Under the pieces are notes generated by a model. It had not been told where the DNA came from. It was given only the letters and a program-made list of their open reading frames with translations, and did not search any database. DNA of 64,000 nucleotides from an uncultured Paracoccaceae bacterium (GTDB lineage: Bacteria; Pseudomonadota; Alphaproteobacteria; Rhodobacterales; Rhodobacteraceae). Shown piece by piece: positions 48,552 to 56,623 of this stretch (its first letter is position 1; each line of letters starts with the position of its first letter). The stretch covers positions 1 to 64,000 of the forward strand of contig CANMPD010000006.1 of the NCBI GenBank assembly GCA_947499635.1. Reading direction: 5' to 3'. A program made the position numbers and the translations under genes.

Positions 48552-49327
48552 TAAGCACCTATCTCGAAAAACACGGTTTGACAGAGGGCGAAGACTGCTT
48601 TGCCATTGCAACAATTGTGCGCACGTCCGGAACCACAGCGGCCAAACCCGGCGCCAAAGCGGTGCTGGGGCAAGATGGCGCAATTTTAGACGGATGGCTT
48701 GGCGGTGGCTGTGTCCGAGGCGCAATCAAGGCGGCAAGCCTGCGTGCCTTTGCATCAAGAAAACCGCAATTGATATCGGTGACCCCAGAAGAGGCGTTGA
48801 TCGCAATGAACATCAAAGCCGGAGATGACGTTGATGGTCTAAGCTATGTCAGAAACGGTTGCCCCTCCAAGGGGACGATTGACGTCTTTATTGAACCTTA
48901 TTTGCCCAAACCTGATTTATTCATTTTTGGAGAGTCGCCGGTGGCGTTAAAGTTGCAAGCACTTGCTCCGCAATTTGGCTGGGTCGTGTCTTGTGCCAGT
49001 CTCGATGCGCCGTTGGCACCGCCAAGGCCACATGGCGCGCGATATGTTGTGATCGCAACACAAGGCCAAGGTGACCTGGCGGCGCTTAAACTTGGATTGG
49101 CTGACGCCACGGATTATATTGCCTTTGTTGGCAGTTCTAAGAAATTTGCCAGTCTCTCCCAAAAATTGATTGCGGCTGGCGTGAGTGATGACAAAATTGC
49201 CAAAGTTCGTGCCCCTGCGGGAGTACAAATAGGAGCAGAAACCCCGGCAGAAATCGCCTTGTCAATTCTGGCAGAGCTTACCCAGGTCAAGCGCAGTCAT
49301 TTATTGCAGGTGACCCACAGTGGATAG
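48548..49327 (+). CDS. coxF: XdhC/CoxF-type maturation protein
   Basis: 259 residues. The N-terminal XdhC segment has FAIATIVRTSGTTAAKPGAKAVL and GWLGGGCVRGAIKAAS (conserved GGC). The C-terminal Rossmann part (PDLFIFGESPVALKLQALAPQFGWVVSCAS) resembles the XdhC_C domain. XdhC proteins bind and sulphurate molybdopterin cofactor. CoxF differs from the second XdhC-like gene at 50475; both are normal in form I clusters. Confidence 0.88.
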   Translation: MISTYLEKHGLTEGEDCFAIATIVRTSGTTAAKPGAKAVLGQDGAILDGWLGGGCVRGAIKAASLRAFASRKPQLISVTPEEALIAMNIKAGDDVDGLSYVRNGCPSKGTIDVFIEPYLPKPDLFIFGESPVALKLQALAPQFGWVVSCASLDAPLAPPRPHGARYVVIATQGQGDLAALKLGLADATDYIAFVGSSKKFASLSQKLIAAGVSDDKIAKVRAPAGVQIGAETPAEIALSILAELTQVKRSHLLQVTHSG

Positions 49328-49931
49328 GGTGGGTGCCATTATCCTCGCTGCGGGTCTGTCGCGCCGTATGCAAGAGCGCAACAAACTGTTGTTGCCCATA
49401 GCCGGTGTGCCAATGATCCGGCACATGGTGCAAACCTATCTCGGTGCGGTGAACAGCGAAATTTGCGTGGTCACGGGATATGAGGCTGAACGGGTCAAAG
49501 CGGTGCTTTCTGATCTGCCTATTCGGCTGGTCCACAACGACGATTTTGAAAAAGGCCAACCTTTTTCAGTGCGGGTGGGCTTAGAGAATGCACCACAAGC
49601 CGAGCATTTTTTGATTGGTCTTGGGGATCAGCCACAACTCACGGCGAGCGACCTGCGCACATTGATTGCGGCACATTTGGCGGGAGATAAAGGCAAAATA
49701 TCAATCCCCTTTCGTGGCGAAACACGGGGCAATCCGATTGTTATCCCTGCATGCCTGCGCTCGCAGCTTCTTGCGGACAAGGTGAACCCTGGTTGTGGAA
49801 AATTCACACGAGCCAATCCTGATTTGGCGCAACATATTTCTTTATCGCAGCCTGGTTTTTTTGAAGACATCGACACGCCGGCTGCGTTTTCAACTTTCCA
49901 AAAAATGACATCACAAGGAGTACCAAGATGA
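49320..49931 (+). CDS. MobA-like molybdopterin nucleotidyltransferase
   Basis: 203 residues from GTG overlapping coxF by 8 nt. VGAIILAAGLSRRMQERNKLLLPIAGVPMIRHMV is the NTP-binding start (GxxLAAGxxxRM...K) of the MobA/MocA family; LIGLGDQPQLTASDL carries the metal-binding Asp. CO dehydrogenase uses molybdopterin cytosine dinucleotide, so this is probably the CTP:molybdopterin cytidylyltransferase for CoxL (MocA-like). The stop overlaps the ATG of the 33-codon ORF that follows. Confidence 0.88.
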   Translation: MDRVGAIILAAGLSRRMQERNKLLLPIAGVPMIRHMVQTYLGAVNSEICVVTGYEAERVKAVLSDLPIRLVHNDDFEKGQPFSVRVGLENAPQAEHFLIGLGDQPQLTASDLRTLIAAHLAGDKGKISIPFRGETRGNPIVIPACLRSQLLADKVNPGCGKFTRANPDLAQHISLSQPGFFEDIDTPAAFSTFQKMTSQGVPR

Positions 49932-50029
49932 AACGATTACGCCGATATTTTGGCGCTGTACGTCAAAAATGGACCCTCACACCCAAGCAGGCAGACATGC
50001 TTGCGACAATAAAATTTCCCTGCTGTTAA
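49928..50029 (+). CDS. Putative 33-residue cox-operon peptide ending in Cys-Cys
   Basis: AAGGAG stands 7 nt before the ATG (49928), which overlaps the previous stop as ATGA; the frame ends 12 nt before coxG. The product starts MKRLRRYFGAVRQKW, then LTPKQADMLATIK, and ends FPCC. It is basic, soluble and has only the two terminal cysteines. Both the ribosome site and the coupling are as good as for the operon's large genes, so translation is likely. I know no family. A C-terminal Cys pair inside an operon for a Cu-S-Mo enzyme suggests metal or sulphur handling, but that is inference. Confidence 0.65.
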   Translation: MKRLRRYFGAVRQKWTLTPKQADMLATIKFPCC

Positions 50030-50041
50030 AAAGGTAAGACT

Positions 50042-50494
50042 ATGGAACTTAAAGACGAAATCGTTATCAATGCTCCTAAAGAACAGGTGTATGCGGCTTT
50101 GAACGATCCTGAAATTCTGCAAAAATGCATACCGGGATGCGAAGAACTTATCCAGAATTCAGACACCGAGCTGGAGGCTAAAATTGTTCTTAAAGTTGGC
50201 CCTGTAAAGGCGCGTTTTAGTGGCGATGTGCAACTCGACAAAAGCGGCGCACCTGATGGGTTTTCTCTGACTGGCCAAGGGAACGGAGGGACCGCAGGGC
50301 ATGCTAAAGGTGGAGCTGATGTCACACTGGTTGCAGATGGGGACACAACGATCCTAACTTATGATGCCAAGGCGCAAATCGGGGGTAAGTTGGCGCAACT
50401 GGGGAGCCGTTTGATCCAAAGCACTGCTAAAAAGCTTGCTGCTAAATTCTTTAAGAGTTTTGCCGCTATTTTGGATGCCGAAAAAAGTGACTAA
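50042..50494 (+). CDS. coxG: CoxG, SRPBCC-fold protein
   Basis: 150 residues. MELKDEIVINAPKEQVYAALNDPEILQKCIPGCEEL opens the CoxG family (START/Bet v 1-like), with VGPVKARFSGDV as second hallmark. CoxG helps attach CO dehydrogenase to the cytoplasmic membrane. The C-terminal membrane-anchor region of longer homologues is short here. Confidence 0.93.
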   Translation: MELKDEIVINAPKEQVYAALNDPEILQKCIPGCEELIQNSDTELEAKIVLKVGPVKARFSGDVQLDKSGAPDGFSLTGQGNGGTAGHAKGGADVTLVADGDTTILTYDAKAQIGGKLAQLGSRLIQSTAKKLAAKFFKSFAAILDAEKSD

Positions 50495-51431
50495 CCTCAT
50501 CACCTATAAAGACCATGCGGTCGACGTTCTGGCACAGGTTTCCACCTATGTCAGAGCGGGCCGCCCCTTTGTGTTGATCACCTCTGTCGAAATCAAAGGT
50601 GGCAGCGCACGGGATGTCGGGTCGTTGGCTGTTGTGTCTGAAAAAGGTGATATGACGGGTTACATGTCAAACGGCTGCATCGACCAAGATATTTTGTTTC
50701 ATGCGACCGAATGTTTGCGATCTGGCAAAGCCCAATTGCTTCGCTATGGGGTCGGGTCTCCCTTTCATGATTTGACCTTGCCATGTGGCGGGTCTTTGTC
50801 GGTTTGGATAGATCCCAACCCTGACAAAACGACGCTGATGCAAGCGTATACTGATTTGTTAGCGCGGCGACCTGCAACTTTGACTTTCCAGCCCCAGCAA
50901 GGCGTTACCTCTCTCGATTTCCCAAAACTCACGGTTGCATATCAGCCTAAAGTGGCTTTGTCGCTTGCGGGGCGGGGGGCAATTTTTCGGGCAACTGCCA
51001 AAATCGGGTATACAATCGGCTTTGATATCTCAGCTTTTTCACCAGACCCTGCAGATCTTGAAGTGGTTGATCCTTATTGCCGCGAAGCCCCGACACATTT
51101 GTTATCAAATAAAAGCGCAGTGCCATTAAATCTGGATCAAAACAGTGGTTTTTTGACCTTGTTTCATGACCATGATTGGGAACCGGCTTTTATCGCCGCG
51201 GCTTTAGAAACCCCTGCAAGTTTTATCGGAGCGCTTGGAAGTCGGCGGACACAGGCCGCCAGACTTGCTCAGCTTTCTGAGATGGGTGTCTCTGAGGAAA
51301 ACCTCAAGCGTGTACGTGGGCCGATCGGGCTTGTCCCTTCCTTACGGGATGCAAACTTGATCGCAATTTCAGCCCTTGCCGAAGTCTCAGAGGCTTTTGC
51401 TTATGAGCAACAAGTGGTTCTTGATGTTTAA
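50475..51431 (+). CDS. coxI: XdhC/CoxI-family molybdenum enzyme maturation protein
   Basis: 318 residues if started at ATG 50475, overlapping the end of coxG; GTG at 50487 is possible and neither has a clear ribosome site. N-terminal XdhC_CoxI motifs: FVLITSVEIKGGSARDVGSLAVVSEKGDMTGYMSNGCIDQDI, with LPCGGSLSV. C-terminal Rossmann domain ends PASFIGALGSRRTQAARLAQL...RGPIGLVPSLRDANLIAISALAEV, the conserved XdhC_C tail. Presumed role: sulphuration and insertion of the Mo cofactor. Last gene of the cox operon. Confidence 0.85.
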   Translation: MPKKVTNLITYKDHAVDVLAQVSTYVRAGRPFVLITSVEIKGGSARDVGSLAVVSEKGDMTGYMSNGCIDQDILFHATECLRSGKAQLLRYGVGSPFHDLTLPCGGSLSVWIDPNPDKTTLMQAYTDLLARRPATLTFQPQQGVTSLDFPKLTVAYQPKVALSLAGRGAIFRATAKIGYTIGFDISAFSPDPADLEVVDPYCREAPTHLLSNKSAVPLNLDQNSGFLTLFHDHDWEPAFIAAALETPASFIGALGSRRTQAARLAQLSEMGVSEENLKRVRGPIGLVPSLRDANLIAISALAEVSEAFAYEQQVVLDV

Positions 51432-51437
51432 GGCAGG

Positions 51438-51908
51438 TTAGCTGTTCGCCACGCAAAGATAATCTTTGACGCGAGGGCCAACTTTAGAAAAGTCCATTTG
51501 ACCAATATACTTGGCCTTTAACACGGTCATAACTTTGCCCATGTCACGGATTGAGCTTGCTGCGACTTCTAATACAGCGGCTTTGACGGCCTCATCAATC
51601 TCAGCTTCACCGAGTTGTTTTGGCAGAAATTCCTCAATGATTGCGATTTCGCTTAATTCGCGTTCGGCTAAATCTAACCGTCCGCCTTCTTCATAAGCGC
51701 GCGTGCTTTCTTGACGTTGTTTCGTCATTTTTCCAAGAATTTCGAGGATCTCGCCATCGCCGATGTTGCTGTCTTCATCGTTACCACGTGCAGCAATTTC
51801 ACGATCTTTAATGGCAGCATTGATCAATCTCAGTGTCGTGAGACGATCAGTCGCTTTGTCTTTCATGGCTTGTTTCAAGGCTTGATTAACCTGTGTACGG
51901 GTATCCAT
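51438..51908 (-). CDS. GatB/YqeY-domain protein
   Basis: 156 residues. LKQAMKDKATDRLTTLRLINAAIKDREIAARG and ELSEIAIIEEFLPKQLGEAEIDEAV and SIRDMGKVMTVLKAKYIGQMDFSKVGPRVKDYL cover the whole YqeY family. It resembles the tRNA-contacting tail domain of GatB; a free-standing YqeY role is not settled. It converges with coxI at 6 nt. Confidence 0.95.
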   Translation of the reverse strand: MDTRTQVNQALKQAMKDKATDRLTTLRLINAAIKDREIAARGNDEDSNIGDGEILEILGKMTKQRQESTRAYEEGGRLDLAERELSEIAIIEEFLPKQLGEAEIDEAVKAAVLEVAASSIRDMGKVMTVLKAKYIGQMDFSKVGPRVKDYLCVANS

Positions 51909-52180
51909 GAGCTCTCATTTACTTATCTAAATCAAAGACTTTTTGATATACAAATTTATTTACTTTTTCAAGGCAGCTTAAACGCTTCGCCATTTGTGAC
52001 GAGCCATTTTACGAAATAATACTGGTTAAATAATGCGTTGCGCCACGCACATGTGGGCGCTAGGGGGCATGGGACCGCTTTTTAGGATGAGTTAACCTTT
52101 AAGAAATTCAGAATGTTCGTTGGCCAGATGATTTATGTTTAGCGTAAAACAAGAACGCATCGTTGGGAGGGATTCGCCAA

Positions 52181-52831
52181 ATGGCCTACAAGTTATATTA
52201 TGCGCCAGACAGTGCAGCGCTGGGCGTCAGAGTCATACTTGAAGAGATTGGTTACGAGTATGAACTTCTCCCAACCAATATCGACATGGACGCACCCCGA
52301 GGACCAGATCATCTGGCATTGAACCCAAATGGCTGGGTGCCTGTTTTGGTCTGGGAGGAGAATGCGATGTATGAATGTGCCGCAATAACGATGTTTCTTT
52401 GTGATCGCCACCCGGCGTCGCAGCTCGCTCCTGCGATTGACGAACCTGAACGCGGATTGTTTCTTCAGACACTGGTTTATTTTTCCAGTACTGTGCAAAA
52501 CGCATTTCAGCTTGATTATTATCCTGACCGTTTTGCCGACACACCCGAAACCGAACCGAGTGCGCAGCGCCGAGGGGGTCGGCGGTTGCGTGAAGTTTGG
52601 AAGATCATTGATGATCAGATCGGAGACAACACATGGGTAATTGGCGACCGTTTCAGTGCCGCGGATATCTATTTGTTCATGCTGACCACTTGGCTTGCGC
52701 CCTCACGTGGGCAACCTGCCGTAGACGCGTTTCCAAATGTCAAACGTATCGCTGATGCTGTGATGCAAAGACCCAGTGTAAAGCTTGTGTACGAGGACTG
52801 GATATCGGAACAGACAAACAGGATGGGTTAG
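52181..52831 (+). CDS. Glutathione S-transferase family protein
   Basis: 216 residues from MAYKLYYAPDSAALGVRVILEEIGYEYEL at ATG 52181 (GGGAGGG about 9 nt upstream). Thioredoxin-like N-terminal domain with NPNGWVPVLVWEENAMYECAAITMFLCDRH (the cis-Pro and glutathione Glu/Cys region), then an all-helical C-terminal domain with WVIGDRFSAADIYLFML. It conjugates or reduces with glutathione; substrate unknown. Stands alone. Confidence 0.9.
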   Translation: MAYKLYYAPDSAALGVRVILEEIGYEYELLPTNIDMDAPRGPDHLALNPNGWVPVLVWEENAMYECAAITMFLCDRHPASQLAPAIDEPERGLFLQTLVYFSSTVQNAFQLDYYPDRFADTPETEPSAQRRGGRRLREVWKIIDDQIGDNTWVIGDRFSAADIYLFMLTTWLAPSRGQPAVDAFPNVKRIADAVMQRPSVKLVYEDWISEQTNRMG

Positions 52832-52856
52832 GTCATAGCTTAGAACGCGACACTTT

Positions 52857-53141
52857 TTATTGTCCCGGATGCACAGGCGACCGGTTCGTGTACTTGTCAC
52901 GCGCGAGGGTCCGGGTTTCAGCCTGACACAGAACCGCGAGTGCTGCATCCGCATCAAGGCCTTTCGCTTGCGCGCGTTTCCATATTTTACGTGCAGAGGT
53001 GGGCGACCAAGGTAACGCAGCCTGAGATAACCAATGGCGTAGCGGAGCCGGTAGAGTGTCATAGATTTCCATCGGATCTGTTGAGCGCTGTTTTCTGCGC
53101 AGGCTTGTTTGTCCCAGATTACGATCGGTTTTTTTTGGCAT
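52857..53141 (-). CDS. DUF6525-family protein
   Basis: 94 residues. DPMEIYDTLPAPLRHWLSQAALPWSPTSARKIWKRA is the conserved core of this Rhodobacterales-restricted family of unknown function. No Shine-Dalgarno is visible; instead a perfect 10-bp-arm inverted repeat occupies the bases before the ATG, so the transcript may be leaderless or the start structured. Confidence 0.8.
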   Translation of the reverse strand: MPKKTDRNLGQTSLRRKQRSTDPMEIYDTLPAPLRHWLSQAALPWSPTSARKIWKRAQAKGLDADAALAVLCQAETRTLARDKYTNRSPVHPGQ

Positions 53142-53147
53142 GCTGTA

Positions 53148-53175
53148 TATGTAATAAATGTGATGTTATTACATA
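53148..53175. promoter_or_regulatory. Perfect inverted repeat upstream of the DUF6525 gene
   Basis: TATGTAATAA and TTATTACATA, 10-bp perfect arms around 8 bases, 7-34 nt upstream of the ATG at 53141. Operator geometry, and it replaces any ribosome site. Confidence 0.6.
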
Positions 53176-53215
53176 ACTATCGCAACTCTTGTACATACAC
53201 AAGCCAGCATGTGTT

Positions 53216-53239
53216 GGGCCGACATAAAGAGGTCGGCCC
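53216..53239 (-). terminator. Hairpin after the SnoaL-like gene
   Basis: GGGCCGAC and GTCGGCCC pair perfectly around 8 nt, 17 nt after the stop at 53256. No T-run follows, so termination is plausible but not classic. Confidence 0.5.
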
Positions 53240-53255
53240 GGTTTGATGACTGAGC

Positions 53256-53720
53256 TTATGGAAGTAAGCGCCCACCATGTGGGTTGTCGATGACCATTTT
53301 CCAGCTGCCATCTGCTTGTTTACGTAAAACAGCTATTGAGAGGCCTGATTGTGCGATCTCTTGGCCATCCGGTGTTCGACCCGTCATATCCCAAGGTGCA
53401 ATGTGAATCGCGATGTCGTCGTTCACGATCACTTCATGGCCCGCGTAATCGAAAACAGGGCTGAGCGTTGCCATGCCAGCAAACATTTGCTCAAGCTGAG
53501 CAGCCTCTGACACGGGAGAGCCGGGTTCAAAAAGAACAGTCGCTTTGCTTTCATAGCTTTCCATGACAGCCGGGATATTGTTTTCCTGGAAGTTACGGGT
53601 CATTGTTTGGATTGCGTTTAGTACATCTTGTTGATCTTGTGTCATATTTTGTCCTTCTGCGATTGAGATTTGAGGGAATGCCAAGGCAAGCGCCGTCAGC
53701 CATGCAAATGCATGTTTCAT
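53256..53720 (-). CDS. Secreted SnoaL-like/DUF4440 protein
   Basis: 154 residues. Signal peptide MKHAFAWLTALALAFPQISIA, then an NTF2-like fold: QDVLNAIQTMTRNFQENNIPAVMESYESKATVLFEPGSPV...SGLSIAVLRKQADGSWKMVIDNPHG. This family binds small hydrophobic ligands or is an enzyme of unknown substrate. It starts 32 nt after the ECF sigma gene and is probably transcribed with it. Confidence 0.8.
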   Translation of the reverse strand: MKHAFAWLTALALAFPQISIAEGQNMTQDQQDVLNAIQTMTRNFQENNIPAVMESYESKATVLFEPGSPVSEAAQLEQMFAGMATLSPVFDYAGHEVIVNDDIAIHIAPWDMTGRTPDGQEIAQSGLSIAVLRKQADGSWKMVIDNPHGGRLLP

Positions 53721-53752
53721 TGATTTTCCTTTTGGATTGAGGGTGGGGTGGT

Positions 53753-54562
53753 CTAGCCGGGAGGTTCTACAAGTTTCAGAACTTCGGCGGCATAGTCTTT
53801 GGGTGACGTCAACGGACCTGTTGCACGTTGAAGTTTTGCCGTCACAAGATTGGCCTGAGTTCGAGATGCAAGCGCTTCGATCTCAGAAAAACGGGGGGCT
53901 TCTTGTAAATTTGCTGATGGATACGCGCCAATCCGTCCAACAGCCATGGCCTGCGGTAGGCGTTTTTTACACGAGCAAGGCGCGGTCTTCTGGGCCAGAC
54001 CGCAGATTTTGGCGGTAAAATCCTGTACACGTGTTCGGGCCCGGGACAGACGTTTACGATAGGTGCTGGGTGTGATCTCTAATATCTCTGCCGCTTCGAC
54101 ATGATCAAATTCCAACACGTCCCCCAAAACATAGGCGGCACGGTGGTCTCGATCCAAGCAAAGTAACATGGCCATCGTACATTTCACACGCAGTTCATTA
54201 AGCATCACGTGATCTTCGGGTGCAGAGGTGTCTTCGTCTGCAAGCCCATCTAGTAGGTCGTCCGCAAAGACCTGAAACGAAAGCCCCGGATCATTTGCAA
54301 CGACTTTTCGCGCTGTCAGGAGATAGTTGGTTGCGACGCGATACATCCACGTTTCAAATCGGCTATCGCCGCGGTAAGTCGACAGTTTCGTAACAATGCG
54401 GATTAAAATTTCCTGCGTCGCATCCTGCGCGGCATTTTGATCTGCAAGCATCCGCAGGGCCAGTTTGTAAACACGGTTTTGAATGGACCGGACAATCGTC
54501 TCCAGCGCTTTGGCATCGCCATCTTGGGCCAATTTTATATCGGTCTTGCTTACGCCGGTCAT
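53753..54562 (-). CDS. ECF-type RNA polymerase sigma factor with Cys-rich C-terminal extension
   Basis: 269 residues. Region 2: YKLALRMLADQNAAQDATQEILIRIVTKLSTYRGDSRFETWMYRVATNYLL. Region 4: DHRAAYVLGDVLEFDHVEAAEILEITPSTYRKRLSRARTRV. Beyond region 4 lies a segment with CGLAQKTAPCSCKKRLPQAM and about 70 further residues; such C-terminal cysteines can make a zinc or redox switch within the sigma factor, replacing a separate anti-sigma, none of which is adjacent. Downstream partner is the secreted SnoaL-like protein. Confidence 0.85.
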   Translation of the reverse strand: MTGVSKTDIKLAQDGDAKALETIVRSIQNRVYKLALRMLADQNAAQDATQEILIRIVTKLSTYRGDSRFETWMYRVATNYLLTARKVVANDPGLSFQVFADDLLDGLADEDTSAPEDHVMLNELRVKCTMAMLLCLDRDHRAAYVLGDVLEFDHVEAAEILEITPSTYRKRLSRARTRVQDFTAKICGLAQKTAPCSCKKRLPQAMAVGRIGAYPSANLQEAPRFSEIEALASRTQANLVTAKLQRATGPLTSPKDYAAEVLKLVEPPG

Positions 54563-55129
54563 GTTTCTGTCTAAGCCTCTCGAGGATACATATTCTATTA
54601 GACAGTGGTGCAGAGCAATGTGTGACCGAAAAAATGAATTATGATTGAAAAATCAATGCCAGCAGTTCAGGCTGAGAGGAGAGCGATATCCTTCGTCCTG
54701 CACCAGACATTGTTAGCTTGGTTCTGAATGGTGAATTAAACAGGGTTCTCGAGATACTACGGTCCGTGGTATCGTAGGTTTTTGAGTGAAACCACATGAG
54801 GTGCGCGCTTGCCTACCCTACTGGAGAAGGACGGCTTGTGTACAAGCGGCTACTGCTGCCGCAGGCGCAGTACGTATTTTATTGTAATACAGAAAATACT
54901 GCCGAAGCGGTCGCCCAAGGGCAGCGATGTGGCCCAGACCGATACTACACTTTCGCTGCGTCCTGATCCGGCAACACAGTTGCGGGCTTTGCTGCCGTTC
55001 TGTTGCATTCTGTATTGGGGCACGCGGGAGCGCTGCATCGTGATCTGCACAGCATTTTGCGGCAAACGGGAGCTTCGAAAAGATTTTGTCTTCTGACGAT
55101 CGGCATCTCAGAGATTGGAGTTTTGACTG
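54563..55129. other. Intergenic stretch, no gene recognised
   Basis: About 570 bases. Short frames on both strands have no family likeness. It holds the promoter of the sigma factor on its left; the rest is unexplained and could be a scar of an excised element. Confidence 0.4.
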
Positions 55130-55525
55130 TTATGTTGCCTCAGGGGTGTTTTCGGACAGGACTTTTTTCGCAGCACGAAAACACTCAAGCGCCTGCGGCA
55201 CGCCGCAATAGATCGCGATGACATGGATGATGGCGCGGATTTCTTCTGGCGTGACCCCATTATTGAGAGCGCCGCGGCAATGCAGCTCCCATTCGTGCAT
55301 TTTTCCCAATGCGCCGATCATTGAGAGGTTCATCATAGATCGGGTTTTGGCATCAATAACGTCATCCCCCCAGCCAAATCCCCAGCACCAGGCTGTCATT
55401 GCTTCTTGAAAGGGGCGCGTGAACTCATCTGCGGCGGCCAGGTTGCTTTCTACATATTCTGCGCCAAGCGTGGACTTACGCTGTTCCAAGCCCTTTAGGA
55501 AAAGATCTTCGTCAAAAATAGTCAT
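55130..55525 (-). CDS. Carboxymuconolactone-decarboxylase-family protein
   Basis: 131 residues starting MTIFDEDLFLKGLEQRKSTLGAEYVE. WCWGFGWGDDVIDAKTRSMMNLSMIGALGKMHEWELHCRGALNNGVTPEEIRAIIHVIAIYCGVPQALE is the CMD/AhpD-like fold; the AhpD CxxC is absent, so it is closer to gamma-carboxymuconolactone decarboxylase types. Third gene of a minus-strand set after the GntR regulator and DUF1330. Probably an accessory enzyme of the divergent catabolic operon. Confidence 0.88.
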   Translation of the reverse strand: MTIFDEDLFLKGLEQRKSTLGAEYVESNLAAADEFTRPFQEAMTAWCWGFGWGDDVIDAKTRSMMNLSMIGALGKMHEWELHCRGALNNGVTPEEIRAIIHVIAIYCGVPQALECFRAAKKVLSENTPEAT

Positions 55526-55547
55526 GGGGTCGGTGTCCTGTACAAAA

Positions 55548-55841
55548 TCAATCAGAGAGGCCTTCGACGATTGTGATCGTCGCAGTGCAAGCGTTGTCTC
55601 GTTCGGCGCGGGCGGCTTGGTATGCATCAGAATTATAGCAGGCGAGCGCTTGTTCCTTGCTGTCGAATTCAATGACCACATGGCGCTCGTGCTTGGTTCC
55701 CTCAACGGACGTGGCATCACCTCCGCGCACCAAAAAACGTGCGTTAAATTCGGCAAAGGCTGCCGGTGCCAGCGCCTGATAACCGGCGTAGCGTGCGGGG
55801 TCTGTTACGGTTACGAATGCTATCCAATATCCCTTAGCCAT
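55548..55841 (-). CDS. DUF1330-family protein
   Basis: 97 residues. AKGYWIAFVTVTDPARYAGYQALAPAAFAEFNARFLVRGGDATSVEG and HVVIEFDSKEQALACYNSDAYQAARAERDNACTATITIVEG match the whole family, a dimeric ferredoxin-like (antibiotic-monooxygenase-type) barrel. Overlaps the regulator gene by 8 nt and precedes the CMD-like gene, so the three are one transcript. Catalytic role unknown. Confidence 0.92.
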   Translation of the reverse strand: MAKGYWIAFVTVTDPARYAGYQALAPAAFAEFNARFLVRGGDATSVEGTKHERHVVIEFDSKEQALACYNSDAYQAARAERDNACTATITIVEGLSD

Positions 55842-56526
55842 CTTGTGCCTTCATTTCCAATTGTTGCTTCGCCCGTGTCGCAGCCTCGGTGATATGGTTT
55901 TCTATGGCCTGCCGCGCATGTTGCGGGTTGCCTCCGCGAATGGCGTCATGAATGGCGGTCATGTGGTGCATGCCAGATAGATCGTGATTGCGGGCAGCTA
56001 TGGTCAAGGCGCGCAACCTGTTGATCCGCCCGTTCAAACGCTGAACAATACCCCATGCAATATCCTGTCCGGCTTCCTCGAAAATGAGTTCGTAAAACCG
56101 CGAGGTTGCCTCGAGAAGGCCGGACCATTCCGTGTCATCCATCGTCTCAGCGATGTCTTTTAATGCTTGGGACAATGCAACCGCAAACGCATCAGAGTGC
56201 GAAGCCGCGCAGGCAGCTGCGGCTGACCCCTCAAGCAATTTGCGAATGTCATAAATCTGTTGTGCCTGTTCCCAGCTAAGCGTGGCCACAATTGGGCCTT
56301 TGTTGGGGAGGATTTCAACCAATCCCTCGGCCTCGAGATAGCGGATTGTTTCGCGCAACACTGTGCGGCTCACGCCAAGCTGTTCACAAAGAGGGCGTTC
56401 GACCAACCGCTCGCCAGGGGCGAAATGTCCGCCAATGATGGCCTCACGCATTCTGGTTTGTACGACATCTCGCAGTGTCTGCGGGGCCTTATCAATCTTT
56501 AAAAGGGTGTTTTTGCCTACATTCAT
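55834..56526 (-). CDS. GntR-family (FCD) transcription regulator
   Basis: 230 residues from ATG at 56526. Winged helix: VVQTRMREAIIGGHFAPGERLVERPLCEQLGVSRTVLRETIRYLEAEGLVEILPNKGPIVA. FCD ligand domain: IYDIRKLLEGSAAAACA...FYELIFEEAG...LNGRINRLRALTI...MTAIHDAIRGGNPQHARQAIENHI, with the metal-binding Asp and His residues typical of carboxylate sensors. It is divergent from the catabolic operon and most likely represses it through the palindrome at 56575-56584 until a pathway acid binds. Confidence 0.9.
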   Translation of the reverse strand: MNVGKNTLLKIDKAPQTLRDVVQTRMREAIIGGHFAPGERLVERPLCEQLGVSRTVLRETIRYLEAEGLVEILPNKGPIVATLSWEQAQQIYDIRKLLEGSAAAACAASHSDAFAVALSQALKDIAETMDDTEWSGLLEATSRFYELIFEEAGQDIAWGIVQRLNGRINRLRALTIAARNHDLSGMHHMTAIHDAIRGGNPQHARQAIENHITEAATRAKQQLEMKAQDG

Positions 56527-56566
56527 GGCATCGCAATAACAGTCTCGCTCGCTTGGCACAATAGTA

Positions 56567-56593
56567 TTGACACATGGTATACCAACATACAAT
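56567..56593 (+). promoter_or_regulatory. Promoter and GntR operator of the catabolic operon
   Basis: TTGACA (56567-56572) and TACAAT (56588-56593) are spaced 15 bases. Between them lies TGGTATACCA (56575-56584), a perfect 10-bp palindrome of the FCD-GntR type, ideally placed to block the polymerase. Confidence 0.6.
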
Positions 56594-56623
56594 CGTACAA
56601 TAGCACCAAAAGGAAAGAATGAA

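Noticed and set aside
54809-55096. 95-residue frame between the sigma factor and the catabolic locus
   Set aside because: No start signal or recognisable motif; frames of similar length overlap on the other strand.
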